Shown here in pieces: positions 35,786 through 43,255 of a DNA stretch of 64,000 nt. The translations under genes were made by a program, and so were the position numbers. The number at the start of each line of letters is the position of its first letter. Position 1 is the first letter of the stretch. The notes beneath the pieces are model-generated. The model was not told the DNA's origin, did not search any database, and saw only the letters and a list, made by a program, of their open reading frames with translations. Origin of the DNA: Gemmatimonadaceae bacterium (lineage in GTDB: Bacteria; Gemmatimonadota; Gemmatimonadetes; Gemmatimonadales; Gemmatimonadaceae); NCBI GenBank assembly GCA_011525845.1, contig WYBP01000014.1, positions 62,001-126,000 on the forward strand. Reading direction: 5' to 3'.

Positions 35786-36463
35786 ATGACGGAGACCAGG
35801 ACCGAGAGCGGGACCGAGACCAGGACGGAGACCGGCGTGCTGCCCACGCGCTCGATCGCGCTCCACGACGCGCCGGCCCCGCTGGCGCCGGGCGATCTTG
35901 CGGCCCGCTTCGCCGGGGGCCTCTCGTTCGAGGCGATGCTCGCCGACGCCGAGATGAACGTGGAGCTCTACCGGAACTTCCGTTCGCGGACCGAGGTCCC
36001 GGAGGAGTACGTCGCGCGGATCGCGGCCACGGGGCGCCGCTGGCACCTGCTCGTGATCAGCGAGGACTGGTGCGGCGACTCGGTGAACATCGTGCCCTGG
36101 GTCGACGCGCTCGCCGCGGCCTCGCCGGCGACGGAGATGCGCCTGATCGGCCGGGACGCGAATGCCGACCTGATGGACCTGCACCTCACGAACGGCCGGT
36201 CGCGCGCCATCCCGATCGTCCTCGTGCTCGATGATGCGTTCGTGGAGCGCGGGTGGTGGGGTCCGCGTCCCGGGCCGTTGCAGGAGTGGTTCCTCTCGGA
36301 GGAGGCGCAGCGGATGGCGAAGCCCGAGCGCTATCGCGAGTTGCGGATCCGGTACGCGCGCGACCGGGGGAGGACGACGATGGAGGAGATCGTCCAGCTG
36401 ATCGAGCAGGCCGCCGCTCAGGACGCGAGCGCGCCCTCGCCGACGGAGAGCGCGGCCTCGTAG
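35786..36463 (+). CDS. Thioredoxin-family protein with a WCGDS (monothiol) site
   Basis: A 225-residue protein. A thioredoxin-fold region covers residues about 60-180 with W95-C96-G-D-S99: one cysteine and a serine in place of the second. A cis-proline segment SRAIPIVLVLD follows. Such monothiol proteins usually bind or reduce a different partner thiol or a low-molecular-weight thiol. Residues 1-20 are a Thr/Glu/Arg repeat (ETRTESGTETRTETG) encoded by near-identical 24-bp DNA repeats. No signal peptide. The last 46 bases overlap the end of the convergent Fic-like gene. Confidence 0.78.
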   Translation: MTETRTESGTETRTETGVLPTRSIALHDAPAPLAPGDLAARFAGGLSFEAMLADAEMNVELYRNFRSRTEVPEEYVARIAATGRRWHLLVISEDWCGDSVNIVPWVDALAAASPATEMRLIGRDANADLMDLHLTNGRSRAIPIVLVLDDAFVERGWWGPRPGPLQEWFLSEEAQRMAKPERYRELRIRYARDRGRTTMEEIVQLIEQAAAQDASAPSPTESAAS

Positions 36464-37377
36464 GCGTACACCCGGTCGCGGGCGCGGCCGGTCACCTCCC
36501 GCGCGAGCCCTGCGTCGGTGAGCCGTTCGAGCGCCGCGGCAGCGGCCGGCCTCGAGACGCCGAGTTCCTCCGCCAGTGCGGGCATCGAGGTGGCGGCGTG
36601 GCGGCGCAGGGCCCCCAGCGCGCGAGCGGCCGTGATCCCCGCGCGCCCCATCCCCGCGGCGCGCTCGTCCTCTTCGGTCATGGACTCCGTCACGGCGCGC
36701 ACGGCATCGCGCAGCTGCCGCGCGCGCTGCGCGGCCGCGGGGAGCGCGAGCTGGACCCAGGGGTCGTGCTCTCCCTCACGCCAGCTGCGGATCGCGCGGG
36801 CGCGCGCGTCGCCTCGCACCGTCGCGAAGGGGAGGAAGCGGAGGTGGTCCGTGCGCCCGCCGCCGCAAAGCAGGAGTGCGGCGCAGGCGTCGCCCGCACT
36901 GGCTGCGGCGGCGTTCCCGCCCTCCGGCGACTCGCCCTCGGGCGTCTCCACGTCCGACGATTCCGGGAACCAGGCGGCGGAGTCGAGTGCACGGAGGAGC
37001 ACCGGGCGCACGCGGCCTCGCTCGCGCCAGATCTCCTCCAGGCGGTCGCGCGCGACGTAGTTTGTGAGGGTGGGAACGAGGTCGGTGAGGCGGGAGGCGG
37101 AGAGGAACGCTCCACCCCGCACGCGGCGCTCCTCGTCCGCGAGCGCGAGACGCCAGCGAGCGGCCCGCGACGGGAGGGTGGCCTCGTGGAGCGTGTCGGC
37201 CTCGGAGGCGAGGAGGTGGGAGAGCGTGGACTGGGTGCGGTCGGTGAGCTCCGCGACGGCCACGAGCAGGAGGACGAGTCCGTGGCTTGGCGCGGCTGCT
37301 CGACAGACCTCGTCGAGTCTCCCGACTTCGTCCGCGGCCTCTTCGATCAGGGCTGAGCTCTCGGCGTCGTTGCGCAC
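36418..37377 (-). CDS. Fic-like protein without a catalytic loop, with C-terminal winged helix
   Basis: A 319-residue protein. The C-terminal winged helix (257-310: LGVSRPAAAAALERLTDAGL, then REVTGRARDRVYAYEAAL) is the type found at the end of Fic proteins. Other stretches also echo Fic: DRTQSTLSHLLASEA at 46-60 resembles the (S/T)xxxE inhibitory helix region, and HDPWVQLALPAAAQRA at 204-219 the post-Fic helix. No HPFxxGN(G/R) motif is present, so AMP transfer is very unlikely. It may have become a pure transcription regulator. Start GTG 37377 lies at the edge of an AT-rich promoter island shared with the ChaN-like gene. The fold assignment is from pattern similarity only. Confidence 0.55.
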   Translation of the reverse strand: MRNDAESSALIEEAADEVGRLDEVCRAAAPSHGLVLLLVAVAELTDRTQSTLSHLLASEADTLHEATLPSRAARWRLALADEERRVRGGAFLSASRLTDLVPTLTNYVARDRLEEIWRERGRVRPVLLRALDSAAWFPESSDVETPEGESPEGGNAAAASAGDACAALLLCGGGRTDHLRFLPFATVRGDARARAIRSWREGEHDPWVQLALPAAAQRARQLRDAVRAVTESMTEEDERAAGMGRAGITAARALGALRRHAATSMPALAEELGVSRPAAAAALERLTDAGLAREVTGRARDRVYAYEAALSVGEGALAS

Positions 37378-37475
37378 AATAAGTAATATTAGACCGTTTT
37401 ATCTGCTTAACAATCTGACGGCTCAAAGTGACATCGAACACAGCACGATGCACAAACAATCATAAAACATATTTA
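37378..37475. promoter_or_regulatory. AT-rich divergent promoter island
   Basis: About 98 bases between two divergent starts are far richer in A+T than anything around. They contain the palindrome TAATATTA (37385-37392), AT-rich runs on both strands and TATCTG/TTAACA-like elements. It is the natural place for promoters of both the Fic-like regulator and the ChaN-like gene and possibly for autoregulation by the former. Confidence 0.5.
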
Positions 37476-38450
37476 ATGCGCTATTTGTTGCTTTCCGTTT
37501 CGCTCATGATGCTCTCCGCTTCGCCGGAGCTCGCTCTCGCCCAGACCGCGGTCGCGGCGCCGGCCCCGGCCGTCGCAGCCGCCGCGGCATCCGGCTACGC
37601 CGCTCACCGCGTCTACGACTCCAAGCGCAAGCGGATCACCGACTTCGAGGCCATGGTCGCCACCCTGGCCAAGGCCGACATCGTCTTCCTGGGTGAGCAG
37701 CACGACGACCCGCGCACCCACCAGCTCCAGGCCGCCGTGCTGGAGGGGATCGCCCGCCGCCGCACCGGCACGGTCGTCCTCGCCCTCGAGATGTTCGAGC
37801 GCGACGTGCAGCCGGTGCTCGATGAGTACCTCGCGCGGAACGTCGCGGAACAGGACTTCCTCGCGGCATCGCGCCCCTGGCCCAACTACCGCACGGACTA
37901 CCGCCCGCTCGTCGAGTTCGCGCGCGCCGGCGGCTGGCCCGTCGTCGCCGGGAACGTCCCCCGGCGGCTCGCGTCGATGGTCTCGCGCGGCGGCCTCGCC
38001 ACCCTCGACACCCTCGCGAGCGAGCAGCGCGCCTTCGTCGCGGAGGAGCTCTCCTGCCCGCGCGACGACTACTGGAAGCGGTTCCGCGCGACGATGGGGG
38101 ACATGAGCGGCCACGGGATGCAGCTCTCACCCGAGCAGCTCGAGGCCACGGTCTGGCGCGTGTACGAGGCGCAGTGCGTGAAGGACGAGACGATGGCGGA
38201 ATCGATCGCCGAAGCGTTCACGACCACCGGGGCGCCGGTGGTGCACGCCAATGGGTCGTTCCACTCGGACTACCGGCTCGGGACGGTCTCGCGCGTGGCG
38301 CGTCGCCTCCCGAAGGCGAAGATCGTCGTCGTGAGCTTCGTCCCGGTGGAGGACCTCGATGCGGTGGACGGCAAGTCGCGCCGCAAGCTCGGCGACTTCG
38401 TCGTCTTCACGCTCGCCACCCCGAAGCCAGCGTCCCCCGCGGCACGCTGA
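37476..38450 (+). CDS. Secreted ChaN-like haem-binding protein (DUF399 family)
   Basis: A 324-residue protein: signal peptide (MRYLLLSVSLMMLSASPELALAQ), an Ala/Pro linker, then a ChaN-family domain. The fold marks are IVFLGEQHDDPRTHQLQAAVL (haem-binding GEQHDDP), LEMFERDVQPVLDEYL, and VVHANGSFHSDYRLGT near the C-terminus. ChaN-like proteins bind haem and are linked to iron/haem homeostasis at the envelope. ATG 37476 is used because the signal peptide starts there, after an AT-rich promoter region. Its neighbour on the opposite side is the Fic-like regulator. The molybdenum-hydroxylase FAD-subunit gene follows after 22 bases. Confidence 0.87.
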   Translation: MRYLLLSVSLMMLSASPELALAQTAVAAPAPAVAAAAASGYAAHRVYDSKRKRITDFEAMVATLAKADIVFLGEQHDDPRTHQLQAAVLEGIARRRTGTVVLALEMFERDVQPVLDEYLARNVAEQDFLAASRPWPNYRTDYRPLVEFARAGGWPVVAGNVPRRLASMVSRGGLATLDTLASEQRAFVAEELSCPRDDYWKRFRATMGDMSGHGMQLSPEQLEATVWRVYEAQCVKDETMAESIAEAFTTTGAPVVHANGSFHSDYRLGTVSRVARRLPKAKIVVVSFVPVEDLDAVDGKSRRKLGDFVVFTLATPKPASPAAR

Positions 38451-38472
38451 ACGCCGAGACCAGAGCGCGCTG

Positions 38473-39441
38473 ATGACCTTCGCGTACCTCCGCCCCGACT
38501 CCCTTCCCGACGCGCTCCGCGCGCTCGCGGAACCCTCGACCGTCGCCCTCGGCGGCGGCACCGACCTCCTGGTCTGGATCGAGGAGGGGCTCGCCGCGCC
38601 GGCCACGCTGGTGGACGTGCGGAACCTCCCGGGCGCCGCGGAGATCACGGTGGGCGCGGACGGCGCGATGCGGATCGGAGCGGGGGTGCGGATCGCGACG
38701 CTCGCGGAGCACCCCGCGGTGCGGGAACACTTCCCCGTGCTCGCCGACGCCGCCCGCAGCGTCGGGACCCCGGCGCTGCGGAACATGGGGACGCTCGGCG
38801 GCAACCTCGGCCAGCGCCCGCGCTGCTGGTACCTCCGGCGCGGCGTGCGCTGCTTCAAGAATGGCGGCACCGCCTGCGCGGCGGTCGACGGCGAACACCA
38901 CTACCACGGCATCATCCCCGGCGGCACCTGTCACGCCGTGCACCCATCCGATCCCGCGGTCGCACTCGAAGCGCTCGACGCGCACATCGAGATCGTCGCG
39001 GCCAACGGGGTCTCGCGACGCGTCACGGTCGAGGCGCTCTTCAGCGGCGCCGCCGCGAATCCCGCGGCCGAGCTCACGCTGGCGCAGGGCGAGCTCATCA
39101 CCGCGATCGAGATCCCGGCGGCCGCGCGCGACGGCGTGCAGCACTGGGAGAAGCTCATGCAGCGCGGCGCCTGGGACTTCGCGCTCGTCTCCTGCGCGGC
39201 GGTGCGTCGTGCCGACGGCGCGGTGCGGATCGCCCTCGGCGGCGTGGGCGCCGCGCCCTGGCGCGTGTCGCTCTCGGTGGAGGAGGACGTCGCCTCCGGT
39301 GGGCTCGACGAGGAGAGCCTCGACGCCCTGGCCGAGCGGGCGCTCTACGATGCGGAACCGCTCGCGCAGAACGCCTACAAGGTCACCATGGCACGCGCCG
39401 CTCTGCGGCGGGCGATGCGTCGGCTGATCGCCACGGCATAG
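38473..39441 (+). CDS. FAD subunit (Fe-S-containing) of a xanthine-dehydrogenase-family enzyme
   Basis: A 322-residue FAD-binding protein of the CO-dehydrogenase-flavoprotein type: VALGGGTDLL (25-34) and RNMGTLGGNLGQ (103-114) bind FAD. The inserted region has C118, C127, C135 and C153 (RPRCWYLRRGVRC, TACAAVDGEHHYH, GTCHAVHPSD), the four Cys that hold a [4Fe-4S] cluster in YagS/HcrB-type subunits. The catalytic partners (small and large subunits) are at 30546-33375, about 5 kb away. No second copy of these partners is visible here, so this subunit probably assembles with them, though that is inference. It follows the ChaN-like gene by 22 bases and may be read through with it. Confidence 0.9.
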   Translation: MTFAYLRPDSLPDALRALAEPSTVALGGGTDLLVWIEEGLAAPATLVDVRNLPGAAEITVGADGAMRIGAGVRIATLAEHPAVREHFPVLADAARSVGTPALRNMGTLGGNLGQRPRCWYLRRGVRCFKNGGTACAAVDGEHHYHGIIPGGTCHAVHPSDPAVALEALDAHIEIVAANGVSRRVTVEALFSGAAANPAAELTLAQGELITAIEIPAAARDGVQHWEKLMQRGAWDFALVSCAAVRRADGAVRIALGGVGAAPWRVSLSVEEDVASGGLDEESLDALAERALYDAEPLAQNAYKVTMARAALRRAMRRLIATA

Positions 39442-39523
39442 CAGGCCGCGCGCTCCGAAACACCACGCCGGGGCGCTCGTAGGGCGGGCGACCACCCTTC
39501 ACGTCCCCAGCGATCCACCGACC

Positions 39524-40672
39524 ATGCGCCCATCGACGCATCCCATCGCCCGTGCGGCCACGCGCTGCGCGCTCGGCGCCATCCTCGCACTCGCCCTGGC
39601 CGCTCCGGTCGCGCAGTCGCAGGAGTCCCGCACGCCGACCCGAAAGGTCATCTCCATCGGGCATCACCCCAGGGTCGACGGGCTGCGCATCAACTTCCGC
39701 GACCACGACCTCGAACGCGTGCGCGGGATCAACCTCACCGTCTGGAGTCCGCGGCACGATCTCGGAGAGGGCGTGGTCTCGGGCTTCGCGCTCGGCGTGC
39801 CGCTCACCGGCGTCGGCGAGCTCACCGGGATCGGCGCCGGCGTCTTCGGCTTCAGCGCCGAGGGCGACGTCACCGGCATCACCATCGGCGGCATCGGAGC
39901 CGGTGCCGGTGGCGAGCTCCGCGGCATCTCGCTCGGCGGCATCGGCGTCGGGGCCGGCGGGGGCGTCCGCGGACTCGCCGTCGGCGGGATCGGCGTCGGG
40001 TCGGGCGGGAGTGTGCGTGGGATCGCCGTGGGTGGTGTCGGCGTGGGGTCCGGCGGGAGCGTGCGCGGGGTCGCGGTGGGCGGCATCGGCGTGGGATCTG
40101 GCGGCACGCTCCGCGGGCTCGCTGTCGGCGGTATCGGCGCCGCCGCGGGTGACGACGCACGCGGTGTGCTGATCGGCGGGATCGGCGCGGCGGCCGGAGG
40201 CTCGCTGCGCGGGATCGCCATCGGTGGAATCGGCACCGGCGCCGGCGGGAGGATGCGCGGCCTCGCGATCGGCGGCATCGGTGTCGGCGCCGGCGGCGAC
40301 GTGACCGGGATCGCGCTCGGCGGGATCGGCGTCGGCGCGGGAGGCACCTTCCGCGGATTCGGCATGAGCGGACTGGGCGTCGGCGCACCGACCGTCGTCG
40401 GCGCGGCGATCGCGCCGCTCGTGGGTGGGGAGAGCGTCACCGGGGTGATGATCGCCCCGGTGCTCTTCCGGACCTCGCGTGACGGAAGCCTCACGGGGAG
40501 CGCGGTCTCGGCCGTGACGCAGGTGCGCGGCCACCAGCACGGCCTCACGATCGGCATCGTGAACATCGCCGAGTCCTTGAACGGCGTGCAGCTCGGGCTC
40601 GTGAACGTGGTGACGGGGAATCCGTCGGGGCGGCGCGTGCTCCCCCTGATCAACTGGGGGAGCGCGCGCTAG
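39524..40672 (+). CDS. Secreted glycine-rich 16-residue repeat protein (LA_2272-like C-terminus)
   Basis: A 382-residue protein with a signal peptide (residues 1-32, cleavage near AQSQ). Residues 119-278 hold ten 16-residue repeats of the form (I/L)(A/S)(V/I/L)GGIGxGxGGxxRG. Gly, Val and Ile at fixed places suggest a beta-solenoid or beta-helix of surface type. The C-terminus (GLTIGIVNIAESLNGVQLGLVNVV) matches the LA_2272 surface-repeat style of short exported proteins. It is likely exported to the cell surface; the function is unknown. A single-gene unit between the FAD subunit and the convergent NTF2-like gene. Confidence 0.75.
   Translation: MRPSTHPIARAATRCALGAILALALAAPVAQSQESRTPTRKVISIGHHPRVDGLRINFRDHDLERVRGINLTVWSPRHDLGEGVVSGFALGVPLTGVGELTGIGAGVFGFSAEGDVTGITIGGIGAGAGGELRGISLGGIGVGAGGGVRGLAVGGIGVGSGGSVRGIAVGGVGVGSGGSVRGVAVGGIGVGSGGTLRGLAVGGIGAAAGDDARGVLIGGIGAAAGGSLRGIAIGGIGTGAGGRMRGLAIGGIGVGAGGDVTGIALGGIGVGAGGTFRGFGMSGLGVGAPTVVGAAIAPLVGGESVTGVMIAPVLFRTSRDGSLTGSAVSAVTQVRGHQHGLTIGIVNIAESLNGVQLGLVNVVTGNPSGRRVLPLINWGSAR
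39878..40357 (+). repeat. Ten 48-bp tandem repeats inside the glycine-repeat gene
   Basis: Ten in-frame units of 48 bases encode the 16-residue motif. The units share GGCGG(C/G)ATCGG..G.CGG..CGG but differ at many third positions, so this is an old, selected array rather than a recent slippage tract. Confidence 0.85.
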
Positions 40673-40711
40673 TCGCCGCCCCGCGCGTGGGCGGGCGCCC
40701 CGGCGTGCGCC

Positions 40712-41335
40712 CTACGGCTTCCTGAGCAGGTCGGCGGGGAGCGGGTTGGCCGGGGTCTCGCTCTCCCAGAAGATCGTCACCACCCACCAGCGCGCGCCGT
40801 CGAACCAGAGCTGGATGGAGTTCACGCCGCGCGCGAAGGGCTGCGCGTCGCTCGCGCTCCGCTTGGAGTCGTACGCGCTCATCAGGTGGACGATGTTCCC
40901 GTACCGCGCTTCCCGGCGGCCGAGCTCACGCTCGAAGAATCCGCCGCGCTCGAGCTGCGGTCCGACGTTGCGCACGTAGTCCTCGACGCTCATGGTGCGG
41001 TGCGTGCGCGTGCCGTCCGCGCGCTGGCCCGTGGGGATGAGCCGGGCCTCGGGGACGAAGAGCGAGCGGAAGCGGTCCCAGTCACGCGCCTCGCCTGCGC
41101 CACCGGAGATCACGCCGTAGAGCGCGTCGATGATCGCGTCCACGGACGCCACGTCTGCGGGGCGGGCCTGGACCACGGAGGCGGCGGGCGCCGCAGGTGC
41201 GGCGGGCGCGGGAGGCGCAGGGGGTGAGGCCTGGGCCGCGAGCGCCGGCGCCCCGGCGAGGTGTGCGGCGAGCTGCGCGGCCACAGCCGCGAGGGCCAGC
41301 CGCCCGACGGACCAGCAACGATTGCGCGCTGCCAT
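40712..41335 (-). CDS. Secreted NTF2-like (DUF4440/SnoaL-type) protein
   Basis: A 207-residue protein: signal peptide (about residues 1-34), a Pro/Ala linker (PPAPPAPAAPAAPAAS), then an NTF2-like cone fold (VDAIIDALYGVISGGAGEARDWDRFRSLF, RTMSVEDYVRNVGPQ, GVNSIQLWFDGARWWVVTIFW). Such domains bind small ligands or act as simple enzymes; no catalytic residues can be named. Divergent from the beta-propeller gene with a conserved dyad between the starts. Confidence 0.8.
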   Translation of the reverse strand: MAARNRCWSVGRLALAAVAAQLAAHLAGAPALAAQASPPAPPAPAAPAAPAASVVQARPADVASVDAIIDALYGVISGGAGEARDWDRFRSLFVPEARLIPTGQRADGTRTHRTMSVEDYVRNVGPQLERGGFFERELGRREARYGNIVHLMSAYDSKRSASDAQPFARGVNSIQLWFDGARWWVVTIFWESETPANPLPADLLRKP

Positions 41336-41362
41336 GCGTTCTCCACAGGATCGAGGGTGTGC

Positions 41363-41380
41363 GTTCACGAGACCGTGAAC
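41363..41380. promoter_or_regulatory. Dyad GTTCACG-N4-CGTGAAC between divergent genes
   Basis: Perfect 7-bp arms with a 4-base spacer lie between the NTF2-like and beta-propeller gene starts. The TTCAC/GTGAA core also occurs, in the opposite orientation, in the dyad upstream of sufB (44496-44513). It looks like an operator for a dimeric regulator; the regulator is unknown. Confidence 0.45.
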
Positions 41381-41410
41381 AGTACGACACTTCTGCTCCG
41401 AGAGGTTCCC

Positions 41411-42421
41411 ATGCGTATCGCGACGCGGCTGCTGCTCGCCTTCTTCGTCACCCTGCCATCGCTCGGCGTCGCCCAGGGCGCCCCGGTGGCGAACAACGAA
41501 TGGGAGGTCCCATGGGGCGCCTCCGGTCGACCGCGCGACCCGTACGTGGCGCCCGACGGAAACGTGTTCTTCGTGGGGCAGTCCGGGAACTACATCGCCC
41601 GCCTCGACCCGCGCAGCGGGGAGTTCACGCGCTACGAGATCGACCCCGGCACGCACCCGCACAACCTGATCATCGATGCCAACGGGCTCGTCTGGTATTC
41701 GGGGAACCGGAACGGGATGATCGGCTCCCTCGACCCGGTGACGAAGAAGATCACGCGCTACCCGATGCCGGACCCGGCGATCCGCGACCCGCACACCCTC
41801 GTGTTCGACCAGAAGGGGGACATCTGGTTCACCGCGCAGCAGGCGGGGGCGGTGGGACACCTCGAGGTGAAGACGGGGAAGATCCGCATCGCGATGACGG
41901 GGCAGAACACGCGGCCCTACGGGATCGTGATCAACTCGAAGGGGATCCCCTGGTTCAACCTCTTCGGCACGGACAAGATCGCGTCGATCGACCCGGCGAC
42001 GATGGCACTCAAGACCTATGCGCTGCCGAACGACCGCGCCCGCGGCCGCCGCATCGCGCTCACGAGCGACGACGTGGTCTGGTACGTGGACTACACGCGC
42101 GGATTCCTCGGGCGGCTCGATCCGAAGGAGGGGGTCGTCACGGAGGTCCCGATGCCCGGTGGCGGGGCCTCGCTCCCCTACGGGATGGCGACGGACGACA
42201 AGGACCGGCTCTGGTTCGTCGAGTCGGGGACGAAGCCCAACCGGCTGATCGGGTACGATCCCAAGACGAAGCAGTTCTTCGGGGCGACGCCGATCGGCCG
42301 CGACGACAACAACACGGTCCGCCACATGTACTTCGACAAGAAGACCGGGCTGCTCTGGTACGGCACCGACCAGGGGACGATCGGGCGGGCGGAGGTGTCG
42401 AAGGCGCGGGTGGCGATGTGA
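41411..42421 (+). CDS. Secreted beta-propeller protein (Vgb/streptogramin-lyase-like)
   Basis: A 336-residue protein with a signal peptide (residues 1-22). The mature part has about six propeller blades with the repeated phrase pattern P(Y/H)xxxxDxxGxxWFxxxxxxxIGxLDPxTxxxxxY. This is the SMP-30/NHL-like architecture of virginiamycin B lyase relatives. Secreted members are often ligand-binding rather than lyases. Start ATG 41411 follows the site GAGAGG by 5 bases. No partner gene overlaps it. The heptad element follows its stop. Confidence 0.85.
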   Translation: MRIATRLLLAFFVTLPSLGVAQGAPVANNEWEVPWGASGRPRDPYVAPDGNVFFVGQSGNYIARLDPRSGEFTRYEIDPGTHPHNLIIDANGLVWYSGNRNGMIGSLDPVTKKITRYPMPDPAIRDPHTLVFDQKGDIWFTAQQAGAVGHLEVKTGKIRIAMTGQNTRPYGIVINSKGIPWFNLFGTDKIASIDPATMALKTYALPNDRARGRRIALTSDDVVWYVDYTRGFLGRLDPKEGVVTEVPMPGGGASLPYGMATDDKDRLWFVESGTKPNRLIGYDPKTKQFFGATPIGRDDNNTVRHMYFDKKTGLLWYGTDQGTIGRAEVSKARVAM

Positions 42422-42432
42422 ATGAACGGCAG

Positions 42433-42550
42433 AGGGGAGATGGGAGATGGGAGATGTGAGGAACGGCGAAGCGGGGGTCGGGCACTGGGCCCGCCCCCGC
42501 TTCTTGCACACCTCACTCCTCACATCTCATACCTCACACCTCCCACCTCC
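42433..42550. repeat. Heptad element, copy 2 (nested inverted repeat)
   Basis: Outer arms: GAGATGTGAGG (42451-42461) pairs perfectly with CCTCACATCTC (42518-42528), surrounded by further GATGGGA and CCTCACACCTCCCACC units. Inside, 42468-42503 folds into a 15-bp stem (GAAGCGGGGG-T-CGGGC pairing with GCCCG-CCCCCGCTTC) with a 5-nt loop. It sits between convergent genes, so it may act as a terminator in addition to whatever the heptads do. Confidence 0.8.
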
Positions 42551-42561
42551 CGCCTCTCAGC

Positions 42562-43119
42562 TCACGGCCAGCGCCAGCCGAAGATCCCGGCGAGCACGAG
42601 GGAGTAGAGCAGCGCGTCGAAGGCGCCGAGGAGCCAGCTCGACCAGGGGCGGTGGAACCAGATGGACTCGGGCACCGTGCCGAGGGCGTAGGCCATGAAG
42701 GCCACGCTGCCGGTCACGCGGAAGACCTCGAGGTATGCGGCGCCGGGCTGCAGGGTGTGCCATGCCACGTAGGCGACGAACGCGGCCACGACGACGTTGA
42801 AGAGGAAGCTCTTCCCCATCGCCGGTCCCATGGCGGGAACGCCGGGGTGGGCGATCGTCACGATGGAGATCGGCCCCTTCTCGAGCTTCGCCTTTCCTTC
42901 CGGGGTGCCCATCTCGGCCTGGTCCGCCATGTGCGGCGTGACGTAGAGTCCCGGGGCGGGGTTGCCGGCGCGGATCGCGTCCATCACGGCGGACTCATTG
43001 GGGAGTTTCCCGAACTCCTTCTTGTGGTGCGGGAACACCGTCCAGGCGAGCGCGGAGACGACGAAGACGGCGACACCGGAGAGGAGGATCGGGAGCCAGA
43101 GGTCGGCGAGGAACTGCAT
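42562..43119 (-). CDS. Four-helix membrane protein of unknown function
   Basis: A 185-residue protein: an N-terminal helix (LPILLSGVAVFVVSALAWTVF), a soluble loop with HHKKEFGKLPNES and VTPHM, then three more helices (FNVVVAAFVAYVAWHTL; FRVTGSVAFMAYALG; LLGAFDALLYSLVLAGIFG). I do not recognise the family. The site AGGAGG lies 6 bases before ATG 43119, and TACTAT on the minus strand (near 43185) could be its -10. A single-gene unit, convergent with the beta-propeller gene across the heptad element. Confidence 0.7.
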   Translation of the reverse strand: MQFLADLWLPILLSGVAVFVVSALAWTVFPHHKKEFGKLPNESAVMDAIRAGNPAPGLYVTPHMADQAEMGTPEGKAKLEKGPISIVTIAHPGVPAMGPAMGKSFLFNVVVAAFVAYVAWHTLQPGAAYLEVFRVTGSVAFMAYALGTVPESIWFHRPWSSWLLGAFDALLYSLVLAGIFGWRWP

Positions 43120-43239
43120 GGGGCCTCCTGCGTGCAGGTAGGGATCGGGGACGGACCGGGGCCCGGGGGGCTGCGCCGGCGCGGAAATAGTAGCCCAATT
43201 CGCCCCGCCGGGAGTCTGGCTGAGGTGACGTCCGGGGCA

Positions 43240-43245
43240 TATCCT
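43240..43245 (+). promoter_or_regulatory. Putative -10 element of the diguanylate-cyclase gene
   Basis: TATCCT lies ten bases before ATG 43256 with no ribosome-binding site between, as for the amidase gene. It is consistent with a very short or absent 5' leader. Confidence 0.35.
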
Positions 43246-43255
43246 ATGGGAACCG

